The notes under the pieces are model-generated. The model saw nothing but the letters and a program-made list of their open reading frames with translations, was not told the DNA's origin and did not search any database. A stretch of 64,000 bases of DNA, from assembly GCA_016719945.1 (NCBI GenBank), contig JADJYE010000002.1, forward strand, positions 558,001 to 622,000, given 5' to 3'. The stretch's first letter is position 1; the number at the start of each line of letters is the position of its first letter. The position numbers and the translations under genes are program-made. Below are positions 41,906 to 52,107 of this stretch, piece after piece. This DNA comes from Polyangiaceae bacterium (GTDB taxonomy: Bacteria; Myxococcota_A; Polyangia; Polyangiales; Polyangiaceae).

Positions 41906-42205
41906 ATGAAGCAGGACCCCAAGGAACAGCGGCAGGGCCGCCTCGAGGACGCCGCCAAGGCGGAGGGCGAGTGCTGGGCCCGCGAGCAGATGGGAGTCCT
42001 GCGAGCCGAGCATCGGCCGATCATCGGGGGCTGGCCGGGGACGATGGGCGAGGCCCGCGGCCGCTCGCGGCGATGTGTCGCGCAGGCCTTCGGACGAAAT
42101 AGCGCAGCGCCGACCTTCGGTGAGGTCGAGAGCGCCGCACGACTGATGTACGCACGCGCCAAGCACGTTTGGCGAACGGTTACGGAGCGGGAACCCGCTC
42201 CCTGA
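41906..42205 (+). CDS. Small protein of unknown function
   Basis: The product is 99 residues, charged and probably mostly helical (QRQGRLEDAAKAEGECWARE at the start, GEVESAARLMYARAKHVWRT near the end). No signal peptide. The middle contains GGWPGTMGEARGRSRR, Gly/Arg-rich, which could be flexible or contact nucleic acid; that is speculation. It starts 13 bases after the preceding small gene. Not recognised. Confidence 0.45.
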   Translation: MKQDPKEQRQGRLEDAAKAEGECWAREQMGVLRAEHRPIIGGWPGTMGEARGRSRRCVAQAFGRNSAAPTFGEVESAARLMYARAKHVWRTVTEREPAP

Positions 42206-42220
42206 GACACGGAGAACCGA

Positions 42221-42406
42221 ATGACACCTGCGAAGAGGCAGAGGGAACGCAAACGCGAAGAGCAGCTCAAAGAGAAAGAAGAGCGCAAGCGGAAGCGTCG
42301 CCAGGAGAGTGAGAACAAGGTCGGCGTCGAGGCCGGCGTCGACCCCGATATCGCGGGCATCATCCCGGGCCCGCAGCCGCTGCCCGAGGAAGACGCGGTC
42401 GTCTAA
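42221..42406 (+). CDS. Very small charged protein
   Basis: The product is 61 residues. The first half is almost entirely Lys, Arg and Glu (KRQRERKREEQLKEKEERKR) and would form a single charged helix. The second half is acidic and Pro-rich (IIPGPQPLPEEDAVV). It has an ATG 15 bases after the preceding stop, with GGAGAACCG upstream. It is the third gene of a small-gene run and has no known homologue that I can name. Confidence 0.4.
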   Translation: MTPAKRQRERKREEQLKEKEERKRKRRQESENKVGVEAGVDPDIAGIIPGPQPLPEEDAVV

Positions 42407-42472
42407 CCGGTTGCTGAAAAGTCGGCGTCGAGCCTCTCGGCACCCGGAGTGGCTGCCCATTCACCCCCCCGG

Positions 42473-42495
42473 CCCCCCTCGCTGCGCGAGGGGGG
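42473..42495. terminator. Strong GC hairpin after the small-gene cluster
   Basis: CCCCCCTCGC (42473-42482) and GCGAGGGGGG (42486-42495) are perfectly paired around TGC. It lies between convergent genes, 67 bases after the 61-residue gene. No T-run on either side. The remaining bases to 42661 show no gene. Confidence 0.5.
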
Positions 42496-42661
42496 AGATT
42501 GTGTCGAGCGCGCCCTGCCCCTCGCGCGATCTCAAGCGAGCGGCGAAGCGCGCAAGGGGAGCGAGGCGCGAGCGAATCCGAGCTCACGGTCTCAGCCGAG
42601 GAGCGCTGGCAGCGGTCGCACCCGAGGACGCAGCGGCCGACGCGGCGGTGCCGGTGTGCCG

Positions 42662-44125
42662 TCAGATCTCGAGCACACCTGCGCGAAGCAGCTCGACCAC
42701 CCCACGCGTGACGGTGGCGCGGCCGCTCCCGTCGCGCTCCTTCTTGAGCAGCTCGCCGACCGACCGTGCGGAGCGCAGCGCGTCGAGCAAGCGCACGGCC
42801 TGAGGGCCGAGGCCCTGCAGCGCGATCGGGCACGCCCCGTCGGCGTGCACGAGCGCGCGGCCGTCAGGCAGGCGCGCCAGCGCCAGACCCTCGCGCAGCT
42901 TCAGCCGTGCGCGCGCGAGGGCCTCGGGGCCGGCGGCGGCGAGCTCGATGGCAGCGAGCCACGCGCTCGCGTCTCGATCGAGGATGCGCGCTCCCGGGTG
43001 GCTCGACATCGCGACCGTCCCGGTCGCGCCGGCAGCTCCGCCGGTGGGTCGGGTGACGACGAGGATGACGGTCTTGAAGGCGCGGATCCCCACCTGCGCG
43101 AAGTGGGAGAGCCGCGACAGCAGCTCCTGGGCGTAGCGTTCGCCATAGTGAGGATCGGCGTGGGCCGCGATGCCGAGCGCGAGCTCCTCGGGCGCGTGGT
43201 CCCGGCCTTCGATGACGAGGAGGCCCGGCTCGGGCCCCAGCTCGCGCCGCAGGTGCTCGGCCACGGGCTCGTCTTCGACGATCGGCAGATCGAGCGCGAG
43301 CACGGCGCGTCCGCTCGGCGCCAAGACCGGCAGGCACTCGCGCATCGCGCGCAGCGCGAGCTCGTCGCCCCGCTCGCCGCCCGCCGCGTAGACCTCGCCC
43401 GAGGCGGGGACGGGCACGAACGGCGGCTGGAACATGACGCGAGCGAACCGCTCGTCGCGGACGGGCTCGAACAGGTCCCCGACGCGCGCCTCGACGTTGG
43501 TCACCCCCGCGAGCAGCGCGTTGACGCGGCACAGGATGGCGGCGCGTGGGTTCACGTCGGTCGCGATCACGCGACGCGCTCGTGGCGCGATCTCGAGCGC
43601 GGCGGCCCCCGCTCCTGCGCCGAGGTCGAGCGCCAGGTCGACCACCGCCTCGGGCATGGCGGCCCGCGCGACCACCGAGGTCAGCGCGCCGACGCCCATG
43701 ACGGCGTCTCCACCTCGATCGAGCGCCTCGGCGAGCAGCGCGCGTCCCTCGCTCGAGATCGCGAGCGACAAGGTCGCGACCACGCCGCGCTCGTCCTCCA
43801 CGAGCACGTCCGCCGCGAGCAGCGCGTCTGCGACGGCGGCGCCGAGGACGGCGCGGATCTCGGCGGGCGTCACGGGATCGTGCAGCCACAGCGCGCGCAT
43901 CGCGAGGGCGCGCCGGTCGCTCCGCGCGCGCAAGCGCGCAGCCCGCAGCGGCCAGAGCGGCGCGTCGTGGGCCTCGGCGCCGGTCTCGAGGATCGGGTCG
44001 TCTCCGAGCGCCCCGTCGAGCGCGACGAGCCGCTCGCCGAGCTCGCGCCACACCTCTGCAGGTACGCCAGCGAGCTGCTCGTTGCTCGAGCGTCGAGCCG
44101 GGGCGGGGGGAGGATAGGGCCGCAC
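42662..44125 (-). CDS. SAM-dependent methyltransferase with extra N- and C-terminal domains
   Basis: The product is 487 residues. An N-terminal winged-helix-like region of about 160 residues precedes a Rossmann methyltransferase with motif I as VDLALDLGAGAGAAALEIA, an acidic loop (VIATDVNPRAAIL) and a catalytic-site motif FQPPFVP. The last resembles the NPPY motif of HemK/PrmC and small-RNA guanine methyltransferases, with Gln in place of Asn. The C-terminal 130 residues may be another winged helix (TVTRGVVELLRAGVLEI). The arrangement resembles the RsmC/RlmG type or PrmC relatives; the substrate is unclear. The gene ends 23 bases downstream of the URC4-type gene, on the same strand. Confidence 0.7.
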   Translation of the reverse strand: MRPYPPPAPARRSSNEQLAGVPAEVWRELGERLVALDGALGDDPILETGAEAHDAPLWPLRAARLRARSDRRALAMRALWLHDPVTPAEIRAVLGAAVADALLAADVLVEDERGVVATLSLAISSEGRALLAEALDRGGDAVMGVGALTSVVARAAMPEAVVDLALDLGAGAGAAALEIAPRARRVIATDVNPRAAILCRVNALLAGVTNVEARVGDLFEPVRDERFARVMFQPPFVPVPASGEVYAAGGERGDELALRAMRECLPVLAPSGRAVLALDLPIVEDEPVAEHLRRELGPEPGLLVIEGRDHAPEELALGIAAHADPHYGERYAQELLSRLSHFAQVGIRAFKTVILVVTRPTGGAAGATGTVAMSSHPGARILDRDASAWLAAIELAAAGPEALARARLKLREGLALARLPDGRALVHADGACPIALQGLGPQAVRLLDALRSARSVGELLKKERDGSGRATVTRGVVELLRAGVLEI

Positions 44126-44148
44126 GGGGCCTCACCGTACCAGCTCCG

Positions 44149-45432
44149 TCAGAAGACGGTGCCGTCGCTCTCGACGCTGAGCGGAGGGGTCGCGCCGGGG
44201 CGCCGCGCCTCCGCGGAGCGCCGGCCCGCGAGCCAGGTGGCGGCCTCGAGCTCGACCTTCGACGGGCCAGCCGCAGCGTGGCCACGGAGGCGAGGCGCGA
44301 GCTCGTCGAGCAGCGCGACGGTCAGCGCCCTCCACTCGATGATGAGCAGCGAATCTGTGCGATGGAGCCGGTGCCCGCTCTCGGGGTCGCGCAGCGCGAG
44401 CGCGCCGGTGTCGAGCAGCAGCCCTCCGTTGCGGTAGTCGGAGAGCGGAGTGAGCGCGTCCTTGCCGACGATCTCGACGCCCGCCACGGCGAGCGGCTCC
44501 ACCAGCGACAGCGCGAGCCACTGGGTGAGCTTGTGCAGCGGAACGAGCCCTTCGGCCCCCTCGCCGAGGGCCGGGTGGAGCCAGACGTCGCCGAGGGGAT
44601 GACCCGCGACACAGAGCCGCCCCGGCCAGATCGACGAGAAGCTCTCGAGCAAAGTCTCGACGAGGATCTCGACCTCGAGCCTGCCGTCGTCGCGCTCGGC
44701 GCGCGCCTTGAGCCCGTCGACGAGGTGACCCGGGCGGCCCGCGGGCCCGAAGCGGCGAGGATCGCGCGCGAGCGCCGCGCCGAGCTCGGCGAGCAGATGC
44801 GCCCTCCCTTCGAGGCCGACGATCGGGTTGTCGGGTGAGACCTGCAGGCCGCGTCCCAGGCGCTCGACGGTCATGCGGGCCAAGCCCTCGGCGTCTGCGC
44901 GCAGCCTCACGCCGTCCCGCGAGAAGTCTCCCGCCAGGAACATGCGCAAGGTCGCGACCGCGAGGCCCTCGCTCCGCCCGAGCACGGTGCCGGCGTCGTG
45001 GTAGGTCCAGCGCGCGCCGGCGCCGGCGTCGAGCAGCACGCTCGGCACGATGAGGTCGACGAGGATGCGCGCGCGCTCCTCGGGGCGCTCATGGCAGATG
45101 CGAGCGGACAGTTCCGCGGTGCGCGCTCTGCCGCCCGTGTCGAAATGGCGCATCCGCCCGTGAAGGGCGCCGGGCGCGCACGCGCCCGAGGCGAGCTCTC
45201 GGGCCACCAGGGAGGCGACGTCGTCGAGCCGCGCGTCGACCACCGAGAAGTGCTCCGACGCGCCGCGCCTCGCTCGCGTGAGGAGCGCCTTGCACCGGGC
45301 GCGGATCGTGTCGAGCCGGCGCAGGATCGCGACGTCCTCGAGGGTCCCGTCGATGACTCGGGGCGACCCACCCTGGCGGGCCCCCGTCGCCGCCGCCGCG
45401 TCCTCTTGGTCACGCTCGCTCCCCTCACTCAT
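44149..45432 (-). CDS. URC4/Urg3-type protein (DUF1688), uracil catabolism
   Basis: The product is 427 residues, close to the family's usual length. It carries the strongest family block, WTYHDAGTVLGRSEGLAVAT followed by LRMFLAGDFSRDGVRLRADA, then RGLQVSPDNPIVGLEGRAHL and SFSSIWPGRLC. URC4 is required for the URC pathway of uracil breakdown in yeasts and some bacteria, working with URC1 (a GTP-cyclohydrolase-II-like enzyme) and a uracil phosphoribosyltransferase. The upp gene at 40658 could supply the latter; no URC1 gene is present in this window. The biochemical role of URC4 is not settled. ATG at 45432 is chosen as the start. Confidence 0.8.
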   Translation of the reverse strand: MSEGSERDQEDAAAATGARQGGSPRVIDGTLEDVAILRRLDTIRARCKALLTRARRGASEHFSVVDARLDDVASLVARELASGACAPGALHGRMRHFDTGGRARTAELSARICHERPEERARILVDLIVPSVLLDAGAGARWTYHDAGTVLGRSEGLAVATLRMFLAGDFSRDGVRLRADAEGLARMTVERLGRGLQVSPDNPIVGLEGRAHLLAELGAALARDPRRFGPAGRPGHLVDGLKARAERDDGRLEVEILVETLLESFSSIWPGRLCVAGHPLGDVWLHPALGEGAEGLVPLHKLTQWLALSLVEPLAVAGVEIVGKDALTPLSDYRNGGLLLDTGALALRDPESGHRLHRTDSLLIIEWRALTVALLDELAPRLRGHAAAGPSKVELEAATWLAGRRSAEARRPGATPPLSVESDGTVF

Positions 45433-45565
45433 CGCGCCGCCGAGCCGAGCATAGTCGATCGTGCGCGCTCGCCAGAGGTGCCGCGCGGAGCCGAACGGTT
45501 TCCCGGGCGCGGCCACGCGATGAGCCCTTCCCGCGTCCGCGCAGCCGCTCTACGCGTCGGCGCGT

Positions 45566-46861
<1,296 letters not shown>

Positions 46862-47207
46862 GCGCTCGGGCGGCGGCGCGAGCGCGTCCCCCGAGCCCTG
46901 AACGAGACCGACTCGGGAGCCCCGGACGCGGGGCGGCCCCTCTCGACGCTGGCCGCGCTCCTGGCCGGCCCGTTCACGAATCGTGCCCGTCGCATTGACG
47001 GGTGGCACCTGGGGTGATTAGGTTCGGCCCATCCCCCGAGCAAGCCGCGGTCTGGACTGCTAGGGAGCCGAATTTACATGTGATTTGCGCGAGGTGGGGC
47101 GGCGCCGCTTGCACAGGGGCCTGGCGCTGCTTACCCAGCCACCGCGCGAGTCGCCATTGGGTTTTGCGTCCCAAGCGGACGACAACGAAGAACGAGGACA
47201 CAACGTC
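46862..47207 (+). other. 346-bp leader region upstream of dnaK
   Basis: It contains a hairpin after pfp with GCCCCG and CGGGGC arms (46919-46934), probably its terminator. A candidate sigma70-like promoter has TTGACG at 46995-47000 and TTAGGT at 47018-47023, 17 bases apart. No CIRCE inverted repeat and no good sigma32-type element are seen. If that promoter is used, the dnaK leader would be about 180 bases, long enough for an RNA thermosensor, but I see no clear structure masking the AGGA ribosome site. Confidence 0.45.
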
Positions 47208-49130
47208 ATGGGCAAGATCATCGGGATTGACCTCGGCACGACCAACAGCTGCGTCGCCATCATGGAGGGCAAGGAGCCCAAGGTCATCGTCAACGAGGAA
47301 GGCTCGCGCATCACGCCGAGCGTGGTCGCGTGGGACGACAAGGGCGAGATCCTCGTTGGGCAGATCGCCAAGCGCCAGGCCGTCACCAACCCGACGAACA
47401 CCGTCTATTCGGCCAAGCGCTTCATCGGCCGCCGCTTCGACGAGATCCAGGAGGAGACGAAGCGCGTCCCGTACAAGGTCGTGAAGGGCCAGAACGGCGA
47501 CGTGAACATCGAGGTGCGCGGCAAGACCATTTCCCCGCCGGAGGTGGCGGCGAAGGTCCTGCAGAAGCTCAAGAAGGCCGCGGAGGACTACCTCGGCGAG
47601 AAGGTCACCGAGGCGGTCATCACCGTCCCGGCGTACTTCAACGACTCGCAGCGGCAGGCCACGAAGGACGCCGGCAAGATCGCCGGCCTCGACGTCAAGC
47701 GCATCGTCAACGAGCCGACGGCGGCCGCGCTCGCCTACGGCCTCGACAAGAAGAAGGACGAGGTCATCGCGGTCTACGACTTCGGCGGCGGCACCTTCGA
47801 CATCTCGATCCTCGAGGTCGGCGACAACGTCGTGCAGGTCATCTCGACCAACGGCGACACGCACCTCGGCGGCGACGACGTCGACCACGTGGTGATGGAG
47901 TGGCTGCTCTCCGAGTTCAAGAAGGACACCGGCATGGATGTGTCCAAGGACAAGATGGTGATCCAGCGCCTCAAGGACGCCGCAGAGACCGCCAAGATCG
48001 AGCTGTCGAACGTCCAGGAGACGAACATCAACCTGCCGTTCCTCACCGCCGACGCGACCGGCCCCAAGCACCTGCAGAAGCCCCTCACCCGCGCCAAGCT
48101 CGAGCAGATGATCCGTCCGCTCGTCGAGCGCTCGATGGAGCCCGTCAAGAAGGCCCTCGCCGACGCGAAGAAGAGCCCCGAGCAGATCGACGAGGTCGTC
48201 CTGGTCGGCGGCTCGACGCGCATCCCGCTCGTGCAGGAGACGGTCAAGAAGTTCTTCGGCAAAGAGCCCCACAAGGGCGTGAACCCGGACGAGGTCGTCG
48301 CGATCGGCGCCGGCGTCCAGGCCGGCGTGCTCTCCGGCGACGTGAAGGACCTCGTGCTGCTCGACGTCACCCCGCTCTCGCTCGGCGTCGAGACGCTCGG
48401 CGGCGTGATGACCGTCATGATCTCGCGCAACACCACGATCCCGACCCAGAAGAAGGAGATCTTCAGCACGGCGAGCGACAACCAGCCGAGCGTGGAGATC
48501 CACGTCCTGCAGGGCGAGCGCACCGAGTCGCGGTACAACCGCACCCTCGGCCGCTTCCACCTCGAGGGCATCATGCCGGCCCCGCGCGGGGTGCCGAAGG
48601 TCGAGGTCACGTTCGACATCGACGCGAACGGCATCCTCAGCGTCCACGCGAAGGATCTGGCGACCGGCAAGGACCAGAAGATCACCATCACCGCCGCGTC
48701 CGGCCTCAAGGAGGACGAGATCGAGCGGATGGTGAAGGAGGCCCAGTCTCACGAGGCCGAGGACAAGGCGAAGCGCGAGCAGGTCGAGCGCCGCAACAAG
48801 CTCGATAACCTCTGCTACACGATCGATAAGACCCTCACCGACTCCAAGGACAAGGTCCCCGAGGCCGACGCGAAGGCCCTGAGGGACATCATCGACGAGA
48901 GCAAGAAGGCGATCGAGAAGCAGGACGACGCCGAGATCCAGTCCTGCCTCGAGAAGCTCGAGAAGGAGGCTCACCGCCTCGCCGGCGCGATGTACGGCCA
49001 GCAGGGCGCACCTCCGGGGCCGGGCGGCAACGGCTCGGCGGGGGGCCCCGAGGCGGGCGGAGGCGCGCCTCCCGGCGCCGCCAAGGGGAAAGAGGGCGTG
49101 ATCGACGCCGAATTCGAAGAGGCGAACTGA
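47208..49130 (+). CDS. dnaK: Molecular chaperone DnaK (Hsp70)
   Basis: The product is 640 residues, the standard length. The ATPase domain opens with GKIIGIDLGTTNSCVAIMEG and has VYDFGGGTFDISILEVG and VVLVGGSTRIPLVQ. The interdomain linker is VKDLVLLDVTPLSLGVETLGG. The substrate-binding domain contains NRTLGRFHLEGI. The lid ends in a Gly/Pro-rich tail and an acidic end (KEGVIDAEFEEAN), close to the EEVKD-like end of many DnaKs. DnaK binds exposed hydrophobic segments with DnaJ and GrpE; neither partner gene is adjacent here. The ATG at 47208 follows GAGGA; a longer upstream reading is not conserved. Confidence 0.96.
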   Translation: MGKIIGIDLGTTNSCVAIMEGKEPKVIVNEEGSRITPSVVAWDDKGEILVGQIAKRQAVTNPTNTVYSAKRFIGRRFDEIQEETKRVPYKVVKGQNGDVNIEVRGKTISPPEVAAKVLQKLKKAAEDYLGEKVTEAVITVPAYFNDSQRQATKDAGKIAGLDVKRIVNEPTAAALAYGLDKKKDEVIAVYDFGGGTFDISILEVGDNVVQVISTNGDTHLGGDDVDHVVMEWLLSEFKKDTGMDVSKDKMVIQRLKDAAETAKIELSNVQETNINLPFLTADATGPKHLQKPLTRAKLEQMIRPLVERSMEPVKKALADAKKSPEQIDEVVLVGGSTRIPLVQETVKKFFGKEPHKGVNPDEVVAIGAGVQAGVLSGDVKDLVLLDVTPLSLGVETLGGVMTVMISRNTTIPTQKKEIFSTASDNQPSVEIHVLQGERTESRYNRTLGRFHLEGIMPAPRGVPKVEVTFDIDANGILSVHAKDLATGKDQKITITAASGLKEDEIERMVKEAQSHEAEDKAKREQVERRNKLDNLCYTIDKTLTDSKDKVPEADAKALRDIIDESKKAIEKQDDAEIQSCLEKLEKEAHRLAGAMYGQQGAPPGPGGNGSAGGPEAGGGAPPGAAKGKEGVIDAEFEEAN

Positions 49131-49161
49131 ACGGCTGGCCTCGCGAGAGGCCACGTGGAAA

Positions 49162-49196
49162 CGGGCCTCGGCACCCTGTAAGGTGGCCGAGGCCCG
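49162..49196 (+). terminator. Terminator of dnaK
   Basis: The 11-base arms CGGGCCTCGGC (49162-49172) and GCCGAGGCCCG (49186-49196) are perfect and extended by ACC/GGT inside. Only three T follow (CGCCGTTTCG). Its position 32 bases after the dnaK stop supports a terminator. Confidence 0.65.
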
Positions 49197-49248
49197 CGCC
49201 GTTTCGAAGGGGCGAGCGGCAATCGGGCCGAGGTGGAGGAGAGCGAAG

Positions 49249-50097
49249 ATGAACGGTCGGTCGAAGGCGGTGTGGGCGACGGCGGCGATGGTGGCGGGGC
49301 TGTGGGGCTGTGCCGGCTCGGGCGGCGGCGGCTCCTCCCACAAGTCAGCTTCGTACGCGCCCTCGGAAGCGGCGTCGCCTTCGCCGATGGGCATGGGTGA
49401 CTCCGGCGCGGCCCCCCGCTCCGAGGCCCCCTCGGCCCAGCAACGCCCCGGGCTCGGCACCACCTGGGGTGAGACCCGCACGTCGCACATCTCGAGCGCG
49501 CCGTTCTCCCGCGCCGACTCGAGCTCGCCCTTCGCGACGTCCTCGGTCTTCTACGACAACGCGACCGGCGCGAAGAAGATGGCGGCGATGAGCGGCGCGA
49601 CGCAGCCCTCCGACGGCCGCGTGCCGATCGGGGGTGGCGTCGCCTCGCTGCGGCTCAAGGACGGGCAGGGGCGGTTTCTCACCGGCCTCCAGTCGAACAG
49701 CAAACACTTCATCGTCGGGCAAGACGGCGACCGCTACACCATCGTGATCCAGAGCCACGTCCCGGCGCGCCTCGAGGTGGTGGTGTCCGTCGACGGGCTC
49801 GACGTCCTCGACGGAAAGTCGGCGAGCGTGGCGAAGCGCGGTTACCTCATCGACCCCCACGGGGTGCTCGAGATCGACGGCTTCAGGCAGAGCATGGACG
49901 CGGTCGCCGCGTTCCGCTTCGGCTCGGTCCAGGATTCGTACGCCGAGAAGAAGCACGGCGACGCGCGAAATGTCGGCGTCATCGGCGTGGCGCTGTTCAA
50001 CGAGAAGGGCACGAACCCGGCGAGCTGGCCCATCGGCGACGCTCAGAACCGCCTCAACGCGGACCCGTTCCCCGGCAAGTTCGCGACCCCTCCCTGA
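49249..50097 (+). CDS. Lipoprotein of unknown function
   Basis: The product is 282 residues. The lipobox is VAGLWGC. A Ser/Gly/Pro-rich linker of about 100 residues leads to a beta-rich domain (GVASLRLKDGQGRFLTGLQS, DRYTIVIQSHVPARLEVVVS, RGYLIDPHGVLEIDGFRQSM, AVAAFRFGSVQDSYAEKK). That domain shows a regular strand pattern, but I do not recognise a family. A strong ribosome site (GGAGGAGAG) precedes the ATG at 49249, which decides the start over an upstream in-frame GTG. It is separated from dnaK by a terminator, so it probably has its own promoter. Confidence 0.6.
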   Translation: MNGRSKAVWATAAMVAGLWGCAGSGGGGSSHKSASYAPSEAASPSPMGMGDSGAAPRSEAPSAQQRPGLGTTWGETRTSHISSAPFSRADSSSPFATSSVFYDNATGAKKMAAMSGATQPSDGRVPIGGGVASLRLKDGQGRFLTGLQSNSKHFIVGQDGDRYTIVIQSHVPARLEVVVSVDGLDVLDGKSASVAKRGYLIDPHGVLEIDGFRQSMDAVAAFRFGSVQDSYAEKKHGDARNVGVIGVALFNEKGTNPASWPIGDAQNRLNADPFPGKFATPP

Positions 50098-50100
50098 TCC

Positions 50101-50134
50101 TCTCGCGCTCGCCCGCTACCGCGGGGCCCTTCGG
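50101..50134 (+). repeat. Dispersed GC-rich intergenic element, copy B
   Basis: Matches 29695-29726 except for two inserted bases (TC at 50109-50110) and one substitution. It begins 3 bases after a stop codon. CCCGC and GCGGG can pair around TACC. Confidence 0.6.
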
Positions 50135-50180
50135 TCACGCTCGCGCCTGACGGCGCGGCGCGCCCGCAGCGCGAGGCTTT

Positions 50181-51140
50181 CTAGGCATACGACCCGGCCC
50201 AGACGTCCACGTCGGTCGGGTCGTCGTCATTTGCGAAGGTCGAGAGGCTCGCGCGCTCCAGCGCCGCGGCCATCTCGCGCGCCGAGCCGAACCTGGCGCA
50301 AGGGCGCTTCTCCAGCGCCTTCAGGATCACGCGCTCGAAGGCCGGCGGCACCGGCTGTGGCGCGCGCGACGACGGCGGCGGCGGCGGCTTGTGTCGGTGG
50401 GCGATCGACAGGGCGTGGACGCTCCTCGCGGACTCGTCGAAGGGGCCCTGCCCCGTGACGAGCTCGTACAGCACCAGCCCCGCGGCGTAGAGGTCGGTGC
50501 GCGCGTCGGCCTCGCTCGCGCTGTGCTGCTCCGGGGCCATGCTGCGCGGCGTGCCGAGCGCGACCCCGCGCCCCGTGCGCGCGAGCTCGGCGCAGTCGCG
50601 GCGAGCGACCCCGAAGTCGAGGAGCTTCACGTCTCCCTCCACGGTGAGGAAGATGTTCTCGAGCTTCACGTCCCGGTGCACGACGCCGCGCCCGTGCACG
50701 GCGGAGAGCGCGCTCAGCAGCAGCGAGCCGAGGCGCGCCGCGGAGGGGACGCTGAGCACGCCGAAGCGGTTCAGCTCGGTCCTCAGATCGCACCCGACGA
50801 GGCGCTCCATCACGAGGTAAGGGCGGCCGTCGTCGAGCGTCCCGACGTCGTAGACCGCGGGCGCCGCGGAGGCCGGGAGCGAGGCGAGGATCCTCGCCTC
50901 GTCTCGCAGCCGGTCGCCGAGGTCCGGCCGCGTGAGGTGGCGCGTGTGGAGCACCTTCAGCACGCACGTTCGACCGAGGTCGTCGTGCTCCACCTCGAAC
51001 AGCTCTCCCATCCCGCCCGAGGCGAGGCGAGCCCGCACACGGTACGGTGTGCCCGAGAGGGCGGCCCCGGGTCGCAGCGCTCCGCGCCCCGCGGCTCGAG
51101 GCGTCGGCCGAAGCGCGGCGACGAGCGTCGCCGTGCTCAC
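50181..51140 (-). CDS. Hanks-type Ser/Thr protein kinase
   Basis: The product is 319 residues, a nearly bare kinase domain without TM helix. The Gly loop is RLASGGMGELFEVE, the invariant Lys is in CVLKVL, the catalytic loop is GVVHRDVKLENIF and the metal loop LLDFGVARR. MAPEQ and the C-lobe Arg region (KRPCARFGSAREMAAAL) are present, so it should be active. It ends with an acidic tail. The start is a GTG that overlaps the stop of the upstream kinase gene (GTGA), so the two kinases are translationally coupled. Substrates are unknown; the FHA activator at 26028 shows the organism uses such signalling for transcription. Confidence 0.88.
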   Translation of the reverse strand: MSTATLVAALRPTPRAAGRGALRPGAALSGTPYRVRARLASGGMGELFEVEHDDLGRTCVLKVLHTRHLTRPDLGDRLRDEARILASLPASAAPAVYDVGTLDDGRPYLVMERLVGCDLRTELNRFGVLSVPSAARLGSLLLSALSAVHGRGVVHRDVKLENIFLTVEGDVKLLDFGVARRDCAELARTGRGVALGTPRSMAPEQHSASEADARTDLYAAGLVLYELVTGQGPFDESARSVHALSIAHRHKPPPPPSSRAPQPVPPAFERVILKALEKRPCARFGSAREMAAALERASLSTFANDDDPTDVDVWAGSYA

Positions 51141-51964
51141 GCGCTGACCCCTGCCAGGGCCTCGCCCATCGCGGCTGCCGAGGGCCAGCGCAACGCGGGG
51201 CGCTTGGCCAGCGCGCGCCGCAGCAGCGGCTCGAACGGCCGGAGCGCGCGCGCTTCTCGCTGGGTCAGGTCATCGAACGGATCACGCTCGAGCACACAGA
51301 GCGGATCGTCCGACAGGAAGGCGGGGCGTCCAGAGACGGCCTCGAACAGGGAGACGCCGGCGCCCCAGACGTCGGTGCGGGCATCCAGGTTGCCGGCCAG
51401 CACCTGCTCGGGCGCGAGGTAGCCGACGGAGCCGACGACGTGGCGCCCGGTCGTCAGCGACGCGAGCGGCGAGGCCGCGAGCCCCAGATCGAGGACGATG
51501 CAGCGTACCGCGCTCGGCGGCTCGTGCTCCTCACGCCCGAGGAAGAGGTTGTCCGGCTTGACGTCGCGGTGTACGAGCGCTCGGCGGTGCAGCGCGCCGA
51601 GGCCGCTCAGCGCGTCCCCGAAGACGCAGGCGGCGAGCGGCGCGGGCAGCGGGCCGAGGGTGGTGAGCCACTCTCGGATCGATCTGCCGACGAGGCGGGG
51701 CATGACGAGCGCGCGCGGTCCTTCATCGTCATGGATCACGCGCAGCGTTCGCACGACGTTCACGTGCCGCACGGCCGCCAGCGCGGCGACCTCGCCCTCG
51801 AAGCGGCACCGCTCCACCTCACCCGCGCCTTCGCGCAGGACCTTCACGATGACCCGCTCGCTCCCGCGCCGGACCTCGAGCACGTCCGCGATCTCACCGC
51901 GTGACAGCACGCGGACCTCTCCGCCCTCTGCCCGCACCGACCTCTCCACGATCAACTCCGACAT
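51137..51964 (-). CDS. Small divergent Ser/Thr protein kinase
   Basis: The product is 275 residues. The ATP-binding Gly loop is not recognisable (VLSRGEIADVLEVRRG), but the Lys (VIVKVL) and catalytic loop (ALVHRDVKPDNLF) are intact. The metal-binding DFG is replaced by DLG in CIVLDLGLAASPL, a substitution found in some active kinases. GSVGYLAPEQV and a C-lobe are present. It may be a weak or regulatory kinase partnering the kinase encoded directly downstream with a GTGA overlap. The ATG at 51964 is preferred over upstream in-frame codons because the latter encode an unconserved Arg-rich stretch. Confidence 0.78.
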   Translation of the reverse strand: MSELIVERSVRAEGGEVRVLSRGEIADVLEVRRGSERVIVKVLREGAGEVERCRFEGEVAALAAVRHVNVVRTLRVIHDDEGPRALVMPRLVGRSIREWLTTLGPLPAPLAACVFGDALSGLGALHRRALVHRDVKPDNLFLGREEHEPPSAVRCIVLDLGLAASPLASLTTGRHVVGSVGYLAPEQVLAGNLDARTDVWGAGVSLFEAVSGRPAFLSDDPLCVLERDPFDDLTQREARALRPFEPLLRRALAKRPALRWPSAAAMGEALAGVSA

Positions 51965-52107
51965 GCACCGCACCTCCGACGTCCATGTCGAGAACCGGCG
52001 CCGCCAGTTGCGTGGTTTGTGCGCTCGCGAGGGAGAAAGATCGCAGGCTAAACGCCCGAATGGATGGCGCACTCACCGCTGCGCGAGCGACGCGCCTCGC
52101 TATGCGC

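Noticed and set aside
42496..42661. A further small gene between the 61-residue gene and the methyltransferase
   Set aside because: Open frames here are antisense extensions of the methyltransferase; no start with ribosome site and no protein-like composition.
46862..47207. CIRCE operator or sigma32 promoter before dnaK
   Set aside because: No TTAGCACTC/GAGTGCTAA dyad and no convincing sigma32 element could be found by eye.
49162..49196. A small RNA after dnaK
   Set aside because: The hairpin is well explained as the dnaK terminator, and there is no promoter-like sequence between the dnaK stop and the hairpin.
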